Positions 47,995 to 57,203 of a DNA stretch of 64,000 nt are shown here, in pieces. Below the pieces are notes generated by a model, which saw only the letters and a list, made by a program, of their open reading frames with translations, made no database searches and was not told where the DNA came from. Origin of the DNA: Sorghum bicolor (lineage: Eukaryota > Streptophyta > Magnoliopsida > Poales > Poaceae); assembly GCF_000003195.3 (NCBI RefSeq), contig NW_018396398.1:873742-937741 (forward strand), given 5' to 3'. The first letter of the stretch is position 1. The number at the start of each line of letters is the position of its first letter. Position numbers and translations under genes: made by a program.

Positions 47995-49814
47995 TCCTCC
48001 CTTTCTTGCATTTGAGTCGTCCTCGACTCAAGCTCATCTTCCTCACCCAAATAAGGCTTCAAATCTGCAATGTTAAATGTGGGACTAACCCCAAAATCTG
48101 CAGGAAGATCAAGCTTATATGCATTCTCATTAATTCGTTGCAGCACTTTAAAAGGACCATCAGCTCTAGGCATCAATTTGGATTTTCTCAGTTCTGGAAA
48201 TCTATCTTTTCGCAAATGCAACCAAACCAAATCCCTAGGTTCCAGAATCAATTGCTTTCTACCTTTATCTCCCAATTTCATACGAATCTGGTGGTACCCA
48301 CTACGTAAATCAACTTTTGAAAACACAACAGCACCACTCAGTTCATCTAGCATATCATCTAATCGTGGAATAGGGTGTCGATATCGAATGGTGATATTAT
48401 TAATAGCTCTACAATCAACACACATACGCCATGTTCCATCTTTCTTAGGCACTAAAATTACTGGAACAGCACAAGGACTAAGAGATTCTCGGACATAACC
48501 TTTGTCTAGTAGTTCTTGCACTTGTCGCTGAATTTCCTTTGTTTTCTCCGGGTTCATCCTGTATGGTGCACGATTTGGCAAAATTGCTCCAGGAATAAGA
48601 TCAATTTGGTGCTCAATCCCGCGTAGTGGAGGCAGCCCCGCTGGTACCTCACTTGGAAACACATCAGAATACTCCTGCAAAACGTTAGCAACAGCAGGGG
48701 GCAAAGAACATTGCATATCCTCAATTGAAATCAAAGCATCCTTGCATATCAAAGCATAAGCAACAGAAGTGGATGCATTGAACTCATTAATATCTGATTT
48801 GGTAGCTATCATACAACGTTCTTTCAGTTTTATCTCATCTTTGTTACCAATTACAGATTTATCATTTTTATTGCTCTTGCTCTTTGCTTTAGTAGCCCTA
48901 GCAACATCAGTTTGCATAATAGTTTCAGGGGACATAGGATGCAACACAATTTTGCGATCATGGTATAGAAAAGAATACTGATTTGATCTACCATGATGCA
49001 TAGAATCTCTATCAAATTGCCAAGGTCTACCTAGCAGAATGTTACAAGCTTGCATAGGCACAACATCACATTCAACAATATCTTCGTAGGATCCGATGGA
49101 AAAATTAATTCTCATAAGTCTAGTTACCTTTGCCTTACCACTGTTGTTCAGCCATTGGATGTAGTAGAGATGCGGGTGTGGTTTGGTGTTGAGGGCAAGC
49201 TTCTGCACCATATCGCTGCTTGCCAAGTTGTTGCAGCTACCTCCATCAATGATCATGCGACAAGAACACTCTTTGATGACACATTTTGTTTGGAATAAAA
49301 TGTGTCGCTGATTTTGTTCCGCCATCTCCATTTGTGCACTAAGCACTCGCTGCACAATCAAGCTCTCATAGTGGTCCGCTTCACCTGCATTAATATGTTC
49401 TTCTATTTGATCTTCATTACCTGCATGGTCAGTCGCAAGCAGTGCAAGTGTATCCTCATCAAAATCACTAGCAGATGAGTACTCACCATCATCCCTGACA
49501 ATCATAACTCGCTTGTTTGGCCAGTCACGCATCATGTGCCCATATCCCTTGCACCGATGACATTGTATGTTGCTTGTTCTACCCGTCGATGCCACGGATG
49601 AAGTACTCGCAGTAAGCTTTTGCATTGTCTTCGCAACTGAATTGGTGGGGGCAGCTCGAGCCTTGTCACTAGATGATGGAGTAGAAATACGTGTAGATGG
49701 AGTTGAAGCCATGTGTTGCTGCCATGAATTAGCCTTCCCTGCAGAAATATTACTCCTTGCGCTAGCACGTCGTCCCTGCACTTCCCTTTCAGCTTTACAA
49801 GCAAGATGAAACAA
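47661..49814 (-). pseudogene. CRM polyprotein: knuckle, protease, partial RT, integrase tail
   Basis: 717 residues, continuing gag in the same frame six codons after the stop at 49833. A zinc knuckle at 85-98 reads CHRC...H with Trp in place of the last Cys, so it is probably defective. The protease has 'MIIDGGSCNNLAS' (Asp190). RT spans about 418-516, with 'VPVILVPKKDGTWRMCVD' and 'FSKVDLRSGYHQIRM', and stops before the YxDD active site. At about residue 517 ('KGRKQLILEP') the integrase C-terminus begins, with 'KSKLMPRADGPF'. The last 110 residues lie inside the LTR and hold three PTQPIAGP repeats and 'PLTRARARQLN'. RNase H and the integrase core are missing. The deletion kept the reading frame, so a chimeric protein could in principle be made. 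Confidence 0.85.
47995..48007 (-). other. CRM-2 polypurine tract within coding sequence
   Basis: AAGAAAGGGAGGA on the minus strand, next to the LTR start, identical to the tract of the first CRM copy. It lies in the integrase coding frame. Confidence 0.7.
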
Positions 49815-49832
49815 ACGGGTTACATTATTGTA

Positions 49833-50717
49833 TTATTTGTAAGCGAGGATGTCCTGAATTTCCCGATTTAACCCACCCAAAAATCTAGCCATAGCCGGTT
49901 CCTCATCCTCCTCTAGGTTACAACGCAACATACCCGTTTGTAATTCCTGATAATATTCTTCTACACTTTTAGCACCTTGTCTTAACTGCTGCAACTTATT
50001 TATCATATCACGCGCATAGTAAGATGGAACAAATCTAGCTCTCATGGCCCTTTTCAGCGCATCCCAAGTTCTAGGTAAGTTATTAGGATTTTTCTTTCCA
50101 TATTCTATCCACCAAACAGAAGCAAAATCTGTAAACTCACTAGTAGCAGCCCTAACACGTGTAGTCTCAGGAAATTCATGACATGCAAACTTTTGATCAA
50201 CAGCAATCTCCCAAGTGATGTAAGCATCAGGGTCATATTTACCATCAAAAGGAGGTATCTTAAATTTAATCTTACTGAAAGCATCATCATTATTGTGTAC
50301 CTCGCGTCGGCGGTTGCCACCCATACCTCTACGGTTGTGACGAAGGCGACGTCGATCACGAGTGTCTTGATCATCATGTTCAGTATCACCAGTGTAGTCA
50401 TCTTCATGACTACCGTGCTCTCGATCTCCCTCCTTTTCTTCTTTATGCTTCTCTTTATCTTCGGTGTGGAAATCATCAAATCGCCTTAGGAGAGCAGCAA
50501 GGCTTTTGTCCACACTAGCAACGGATTCCTCCAAATTTGTGAGCTTGTTGTTTGTGGCAATCTGCGTAGCCTCCAACTGCCCCAGCTTTTCATTTGTCAC
50601 CTGCAAGTCGTTATCAAGTCCCTCTGTGTGCAGCTTCACTTTCCTTTCAAAATATTGTATGATGCCCTTAGTGCGAGGTGTATGTGGTGTTTCGTTACCA
50701 TCATCTGCCCCTGGCAT
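49833..50717 (-). CDS. CRM gag
   Basis: 294 residues, starting 'MPGADDGNETPHTPRTKG' at the ATG nearest the leader. Residues about 35-85 form a likely coiled coil ('LTNLEESVASVDKSLAALL'). Residues 86-140 are highly charged (Asp/Glu/Lys, then Arg-rich). From about 148 ('FKIPPFDGKYDPDAYITWE') to the end is the retrotransposon gag capsid domain, with 'ATSEFTDFASVWWIEY' and 'ARFLGGLNREIQDI'. Gag builds the particle around the element RNA. A TAA at 49833-49835 ends it after 'ILAYK', while the same frame continues at once into zinc knuckle and pol. It looks like a nonsense mutation of a continuous gag-pol frame and not a normal end, so the product would lack its RNA-binding knuckle. The capsid part itself appears intact. 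Confidence 0.8.
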   Translation of the reverse strand: MPGADDGNETPHTPRTKGIIQYFERKVKLHTEGLDNDLQVTNEKLGQLEATQIATNNKLTNLEESVASVDKSLAALLRRFDDFHTEDKEKHKEEKEGDREHGSHEDDYTGDTEHDDQDTRDRRRLRHNRRGMGGNRRREVHNNDDAFSKIKFKIPPFDGKYDPDAYITWEIAVDQKFACHEFPETTRVRAATSEFTDFASVWWIEYGKKNPNNLPRTWDALKRAMRARFVPSYYARDMINKLQQLRQGAKSVEEYYQELQTGMLRCNLEEDEEPAMARFLGGLNREIQDILAYK

Positions 50718-51669
50718 GGTTCAAAGACAAAGACAACAAAAAGGCAAGTGAAGAAATAAAAGCCCTACAACTACTAGGATGTAGCTACAGCAAGTCGCTC
50801 ACACTCAACCTGTAACACAAGTTCTTACCAATTCTTACCTTGCTTGACAGGAGGGGTCGTCTGCCAACAAGTGTACAACAATGGACGAAGTGTATCGGTG
50901 CTGCAGCACAAGACCTGTCAAGCTGTAGAGTATGTAGAGCTATAGGTGGGCTGAAACAAGGAACGAACTAGCACCACGTTAGTTATAAAAGCGAGCTGAA
51001 TAAGCGTTTGACGATGGTACTGTGCTGGTCCTAGGCTAGACCGTGCTAGAGACGCGAGCCTGGACACAAAGGGAAAACACAGCACACCACTAGAAACAAA
51101 ATGAGTAGCCCTACTGGAAACAAAAGGAACAACAATCCCCTTTTTTTGATTTTTTTCTTTTTTTCTTTCTTTCTTTTTTTTATTTTTTTTCTTTCTCTTT
51201 TCTTTTTTTTGGGGAACCTCAAAACCTGATTATATAAACAAAATAGTATAAAATATCACTTCACCACTCTCACCCTCTCACTAGAGTAAGGCTGAACCTC
51301 AAAATTCAATATATCTAGCACAAGTATGAAGTGCTATCTTTCCTTTTGGATCACGTTGATGGAAATGCAGAATAGACCAACAAGTGGCTGCACCTATTAT
51401 CAAGATCTACTCAAATTCCAGCCCACAATAGATTGGACGCAGTTGTGACTAGATGGTGACAAGAACTCAAAACTCTAAAGGACTAAACTAAAACCAGCAC
51501 TGGACACGACCGAAGCAAACACTCATTCAACCAGCCCTAACTAAGTAGTACTAGCCACGACACAAAGGATTTATAGGATTATGGAAAACAAATCTGCTAT
51601 ATTTTTTGTCTTTTTTTTTGGACTATAGGAAAAACAAACACGAAGAATTGGAAATCTCTCACCGATAAA
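50718..51669 (-). other. CRM-2 5' leader with pyrimidine tract
   Basis: Untranslated leader nearly identical to 42219-43175 of the first CRM. The T-rich tract with CTTT repeats is at about 51138-51211. No coding frame seen. Confidence 0.75.
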
Positions 51670-51686
51670 CCTTGCTCTGATTACCA
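51670..51686 (-). other. CRM-2 primer-binding site
   Basis: The minus strand reads TGGTAATCAGAGCAAGG, one base different from the first CRM copy, two bases from the 5' LTR. It resembles the initiator-Met tRNA site with one extra A. Confidence 0.75.
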
Positions 51687-51688
51687 AC

Positions 51689-52849
51689 TGATGTGAACCC
51701 ACTAGAGCTTTCGCCTGATCTTTCGATGAGAGGCGCTGGATAACTCGATTAGTGAATGGAGATGACGTTCGCGGCCCGACTACAGCCTTCTAAGGCCGCG
51801 CCTTAGCAACCGATACACCGCCTCCAATGGCTGTCACGATCTTGTGGAGCGCAACACCCGGCCACTAGGGCACTCGTCCTGCAAGCAATCGAAGAACCAG
51901 CAAGAACAAGTAGAACAAGTACTAAATTACTAGATGTAAATGAAGGTTTCAAACTCAATCTCTAATGAAGTGGGGTTTCGAAAACAAGAAGACGGGCGGC
52001 TGGATCAGCACGCGCGTTTACAAGCAAGTAGCGAAGGCTAAACTTTATCTAATCAAAACCCAGTTGTTCATGGCGGCTCTAGATGTAAATAAATAGAGGG
52101 TAGGACGACCAAAGGGGTGCTAGAGTCATCCTCCAATCCTAGGACGCGTCCCTAATGGACTCAACTTGATACATGGGCCATTGGTCCAAAATAGGGTGAC
52201 GCAGCACCAAAACAGAAAAAGGTGTCGGCACAAAAACAAGGACTGTGCCCGACTCATAAGCTGCATAGATATGTGGTTGGATCCATTGGAAAGTAGACTT
52301 CATGAGCTTTCCAACAAGTATAGGAACGTCCCAGTTGGAGTCCATATGACGCCGTGGTGATCCATACAAGTTATAGTTATTTTCCAGTCCGAATCCAACT
52401 CCCAAAACGTGTTGGGTTTGGACTCTTTGTTTCCTTGCTTTAGAAGCGACGTGGTAACTTGATAGAGGATGTTGTGGAGGCTTGGACCTGATCTCCAATC
52501 ACCTTTGTTAAGTTATCACTCTTCCAATATGTAATCAGCCCTTGAAGTTGGTGTTGCCTCAAATTCTGAATGCAGTTGAACCTTCCCTTGCTGATCTTGT
52601 CCATTATTCCTGAGCAACACGAAAGTACACGTGTCTCCATTGTCTAAATATGATTGACAAGATTTTAAAACTGAACTTACTTGAAGGTTGAGTTGACGGG
52701 CATGAGCACGAGTAAGAGGACCAGCTATAGGTTGTGTCGGAGAGGATGTAGGACCAGCTATAGGTTGTGTCGGAGATGTAGGACCAGCTATAGGTTGTGT
52801 CGGAGAGGATGTAGGAGAGGATGTATCGCTGGTGTTGATGTCCTCATCA
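51689..52849 (-). repeat. CRM-2 5' LTR
   Basis: 1161 bp, the same length as the 3' LTR and differing at scattered bases. It carries the same three PTQPIAGP-coding units (about 52712-52823), so their expansion came before this insertion. Confidence 0.9.
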
Positions 52850-52854
52850 ATCCT
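52850..52854 (-). repeat. Target-site duplication ATCCT (right)
   Basis: Direct repeat of 46829-46833. The host gag frame resumes here. Confidence 0.88.
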
Positions 52855-53559
52855 CCTCTTCTTATCTTGACCTTTACGCATGTTATCCAACACAATAGCA
52901 CGGTTTACCAGAGCCTAGAAAGTAGGGTAGGTATTTCCAGCCAACTGCAACCTAAGTTCATAGTAAAGACCTTTCATGAAGAGACGTAGTTTGTCAGCAT
53001 CTTCTCTAACTTCGTTTGGGGCATAGCGAGCCAGTTGCTCAAACATGTCATGATACTCAGCCACAGTCATAGAACCCATTCTGAGAGATCTGAATTCTTC
53101 TTGCTTGAGCTCCATCATTCCTTCATTTATATGTCAAGCTCTGAAGACTCTACAGAATTCCAGCCATGTGACAGGAGGAGTATTGTTGGGACGAGCAGCT
53201 TGATACGATTTCCACCATGTCTGAGCTGCCCCCTGAAGCTGCCCAGAAGCATACAATACCTTCTCCAAGTCATTGCACTGTGCTATGTTCAGTTGCCTCT
53301 CCACAACATGTAACCAATCATCTGCCTCCATAGGATCAGCTGAGTGTGTAAATACTGGAGGTCTTCCCTTCATAAATTCGCCACGCTTATCTCTCACATG
53401 AACATGTGGTGGTGGTGGTGGAGGTTGCTGTTGTAGGTGCTGCATGAAAACGTGCATCATCTCATTCTGAGTCTGCATGAGCTCTTCCACGGTAATTGGA
53501 TCATTGGCACCCATGCCATGGCCTCTGCCTCTGCCTCTTCCTCTAGCTGCCATCTGCAT
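52850..53559 (-). pseudogene. Del/Tekay-like gag, N-terminal half
   Basis: Begins 'MQMAARGRGRGRGHGMG' (Arg/Gly-rich) and a Pro-rich run of six or more prolines near residue 50. The capsid domain follows ('DPMEADDWLHVVERQLN', 'GAAQTWWKSYQ'). A TGA at 53134-53136 interrupts it after 'VFRA'; the frame continues with 'MMELKQEEFRSLRMG' and 'LARYAPNEVREDADKL', then a TAG at 52915-52917 after 'NTYPTF'. Both stops sit where related elements have sense codons, so this copy was already dead or dying, though it may have been disabled after the CRM arrived. The rest of the frame is at 46295-46833. Domain order and motifs fit the Del/Tekay chromoviruses of grasses. Confidence 0.8.
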
Positions 53560-54476
53560 TCCAAGGTATAGAATTCATGTCTTAGTAATGTCCAGCATGA
53601 CAATTACAAGAGTTAACGGAATCTGAAATTTTCTGGGCAACATCCAACATGAGCAGATCAGAAAATCATTAATATCTCGAGTTCTAAAATTCAAAAGGAT
53701 ACGTGCTATACACTGTTGGAAAGATAAAGGAGTTATCTACAACTTTCATTTGGACCATATTAACAGATTCTGTCGTTGAATTAGTCAAAACTGAGCATAA
53801 CCAAAACTGTTCCAGAATTCCAGACTGCACAGAAACTTCAACTTTAAACAGCCATAACTCACAGCTCATAACAGATAATAGTGTCATTCTTGAGGCATTG
53901 GAAAGATATGAAAGTCTACTTGTTCCCAGAAAAATTTGATGAACATTGCATGAAAAGATTTTGAATTACACCAGATTGATTGCAGACCGCTCCAAAAATA
54001 GCAAGGACAGAAACAGGATTTTAACCAAACACAACTATTTAGTTCATTAATCCTTATGCCTTAGGCCTATAAACTAAATGAAATTGTAGAGAAACTCCAC
54101 AAGATCATTACACTCATTACAAAAATCCAAATCAAGCATAAGCATAATAACAAACCAAACCAAGCATCAAAAGTTCACACTTCAAGCATTGACTCAACTT
54201 GCGGTACTAACATTCTCTTCCTATTAAGGGCAAAGATCCTAAAACACCTATTTCAATGACGCTAGAAATTGGTAAGACAAGGTTCTACAAGCATATCAAG
54301 CAAGGAGTGGGGATGAGAACAAGTCTTTAAAATAAGCAACAAGGTGAAGATGAATAGCAATGGAAAGGATATAGTATAGGAGAAAATATCAAGGTTCATA
54401 GAACAAGGATTTATAGGAATTTCAAAATCTTAAGACGGCCCATTTCTAACTAGGCTTGCGTCCGATAGTCAACAAA
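53560..54476 (-). other. Del/Tekay-like 5' leader
   Basis: About 0.9 kb of untranslated leader between primer-binding site and gag. It holds no recognisable frame. The part next to the primer-binding site resembles the matching part of the LARD ('ctaactaggc', 'agtcaac'). Confidence 0.7.
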
Positions 54477-54488
54477 GCTTTGATACAA
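54477..54488 (-). other. Del/Tekay-like primer-binding site
   Basis: The minus strand reads TTGTATCAAAGC, one base from the LARD site TGGTATCAAAGC, three bases from the LTR. It is probably a decayed initiator-Met site. Confidence 0.75.
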
Positions 54489-54491
54489 ATC

Positions 54492-55080
54492 TGTCACACC
54501 CATATTTTAAGAACAAAATAGGATGCATAAAATACTCATATGTGCCCTAGAAACAGTCGCACACATAAGTAGACAAATCTCAAATGTACCATTGCAGTGT
54601 TTATTACATAGCGGAACATAATAAATCACATAGTCTTGTACAAAAAAATGATAATAAGATAAAACAACGCTCTCGACGGAAGCACCACACAGGGACACTG
54701 TTGACTGGTTGACTCCAAACCTAATACTCATAGCGATAGTCCTCATTCCAATCATCATCATTAGCATAACCTGGGGTGTTGGGAAATTGCAAGAGTGAGC
54801 ACATATCGTACTCAACAAGTATAACCAGGGGTTCATGAGGCTCAAAATAGCTGACACTGGTTTGACTGCATTTAGCTTTTAATAGTGGATAGCATATTCA
54901 TAATTAATTAGCAAATGTCAAGGTAGCATAAATAATCCATTAATCACATGATCAAGTGTAAGCATAATTAATCTCATAGCATAAACGATAATCAAATGAA
55001 CATAACAACTTAACAAGCTCATCGTCGTCGCAGCAAGAACCCCCAAGGCCGCTCATGACCGTGAGCACGGCTAGTATATG
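54492..55080 (-). repeat. Del/Tekay-like 5' LTR, truncated
   Basis: Starts 'tgtcacacccatattttaag' and can be followed for 589 bp before satellite cuts it off near 'ctagtatatg'. From about 54780 it runs parallel to the LARD LTR ('cacatatcgtactcaacaag', 'ccaaggccgctc'), which shows common ancestry of the two LTRs. Confidence 0.8.
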
Positions 55081-57103
55081 AAAACTGTGCAACTATCTTC
55101 CATCAAGATTAGCACTATATCCAAACAGACCAAATCGAGCCTCCTCTTGAGCCTCTTCAACTACGAGTACCATCGGGTGCGTCTAAAATAGTTTCTAAGC
55201 CTATGGTGCATTAGGCGTAAACCGTGCACATATCTTCTACCAAGCTAACACTGTCTCTAAATGAACCGAACCAAGATTCCATATGACACACATCATCAAG
55301 GGTTATATCAGATGCATCCTAATTGATTTCTGACCATATCGTATGTTCCATGCAAACCGTGCATCTATCTTGCATCAAGATTAGCACTATCTCCAAATAG
55401 ACCAATCTGAGCTTTCACTTGAGCCCCTTGACCTAGGAGTACCATCGGGTGCGTCCAAAATGGTTTCTTATCCTATGGTGCATTAGGTGAAAACCGTGCA
55501 CCTATCTTACACCGAAACTAACACTGTCTCTAAACAGACCGAAGTGAGATTCCAGATGACACATGTCATCTAGGAGTTCCATCTGGTGCATCCAAATTGA
55601 TTTTTGAGCATATCGTAAGTTCCATGCAAATCGTGCACCTATCTTGCATCAAGATTAGCACTATCTCTAAACAGACCGAACCGAGCCTAAACTTGAGCCT
55701 CTTCACCTAGGAGTACGTTCCATTCAAACTGTGCAACTATCTTGCATCAAGATTAGCACTATATCCAAACAGACCAAATCAAGCCTCCTCTTGAGCCTCT
55801 TCAACTATGAGTACCATCGGGTGCATCTAAAATGGTTTCTTCGCCTATGCTGCATTAGGCGTAAACCGTGCACATATCTTCTACCAAGCTAACACTGTCT
55901 CTAAACGAACCGAAGCAAGATTCCATATGACACACATCATCAAGGAGTTATATCAGGTGCGTCCTAATTGATTTCTGAGAATATTGTATGTTCCATGCAA
56001 ACTGTGCATCTATCTTGCATCCAGATTAGCACTATCTCCAAACAGACCGAACCGAGCTTTCACTTTAGCCCCTTGACCTAGGAGTACCATTGGGTGTGTC
56101 CAAAATGGTTTCTTATCCTGTGGTGCATTAGGTGCAGACCGTGCACCTATCTTGCACCGAAACTAACATTGTCTCCAAATAGACCGAAGCGAGATTCCAT
56201 ATGACACACGTCATCTAGGAGTTCCATTGGGTGCGTCCAAATTGATTTCTTAACATATGGTACGTTCCTTGCAAACTGTGCAACTATATTGCATCAAGAT
56301 TAGAACTATCTCTAAACAGACCAAACTAAGCCTCCACTTGAGCCTCTTCACCTAGCAGTACCAACAGGTGCTTCCAAAATGGTTTCTTAGACTTTGGTGC
56401 ATTAGGCGCAAACCGTGCACTTATCTTCTACCAAAACTAATACAGTCTCTAAGCATACCAAAGCGAGATTCCATATGACACACGTCATCAAGGAGTTCTA
56501 TCAGGTGTGTCCAAATTAATTTCTAAGCATATGGTACGTTCCATGCAGACCGTGCATCTATCTTGCATCAAGATTAGCACTATCTCCAAATACACCAAAC
56601 CGAGCGTTCACTTGAGCCTTTTACCTAGGAGTACCATCGGGTGCGTCCAAAATGGTTTCTTAGCCTATGCTGCATTATGTGCAAACCTTGCACCTATCTT
56701 ACACCAAAACTAACACTGTCTCCAAACAGACCGAAGCAAGATTTCATATGACACACATCATCTAGGAGTTTCATCATGTGCGTCCAGATTGATTTCCAAG
56801 CAATTTGGTATGTTCCACGCAAACTGTGCACCTATCTTGCATCAAGATTAGCGCTATCTCCAAACAGACCGAACCGAGCCTCCACTTGAGCCTCTTCATC
56901 TAGGAATACCAACAGGTACTTCCAAAATGGTTTCTTAGACTATGGTGCATTAGGTGCGAACTGTGCACTATCTTGCATCGAAACTAGCAATGTCTCCAAA
57001 TGGACCGAAACGAGATTCCATGTGACACACGTCATCAATGAGTTCCATCGGGTGCATCCAAATTGGTTTCCATGCATATGGTATGTTCCATGCAAACCAT
57101 GCA
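55081..57103 (+). repeat. Satellite segment before the second gap
   Basis: Forward satellite that begins late in m1 and continues m2 to m6, then another m1/m2 series, with several fused monomers. One is at 55715, where 'cacctaggagtac' meets 'gttccattcaaac'. It ends in an m11 monomer at the gap. No gene is seen. Confidence 0.88.
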
Positions 57104-57203
57104 NNNNNNNNNNNNNNNNNNNNNNNNNNNNNNNNNNNNNNNNNNNNNNNNNNNNNNNNNNNNNNNNNNNNNNNNNNNNNNNNNNNNNNNNNNNNNNNNN
57201 NNN
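57104..57203. other. Assembly gap (100 N)
   Basis: Exactly 100 N, the usual placeholder for unknown size. The 100 bases or so on each side are nearly the same sequence, so the gap may be a failed join. Confidence 0.98.

Larger units (their letters stand above)
46834..52849 (-). mobile_element. CRM centromeric retrotransposon, in-frame internal deletion
   Basis: A 6016-bp minus-strand CRM element with two 1161-bp LTRs (46834-47994 and 51689-52849) and an ATCCT duplication in the gypsy gag it interrupts. It keeps leader, primer-binding site, gag, protease and the N-terminal part of RT, which then joins the integrase C-terminus in frame. The RT active site, RNase H and integrase core are absent, so it is non-autonomous. 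A stop codon also interrupts gag-pol at 49833-49835. LTRs are nearly identical, which suggests a recent insertion, necessarily younger than the gypsy host. Confidence 0.9.
46295..55080 (-). mobile_element. Del/Tekay-like gypsy remnant, split by a CRM insertion
   Basis: Without the nested CRM (46834-52849) this is a 2.8-kb minus-strand fragment: partial 5' LTR (54492-55080), primer-binding site, leader, gag and the start of protease. It breaks off at both ends against satellite: on the left within protease, on the right within the LTR. By HOR position the flanks are ten bases into m16 and late in m1, so about 220 bp of satellite is missing and no target duplication is found. Gag carries two in-frame stops. 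The partial LTR resembles the PBS-side end of the LARD LTRs at 21893-29679, making this a coding relative of that non-coding family. Confidence 0.8.

Noticed and set aside
49833..49835. Programmed stop between gag and pol in CRM
   Set aside because: CRM elements normally use one continuous frame, and the codons on both sides continue the conserved gag sequence; a nonsense mutation is simpler.
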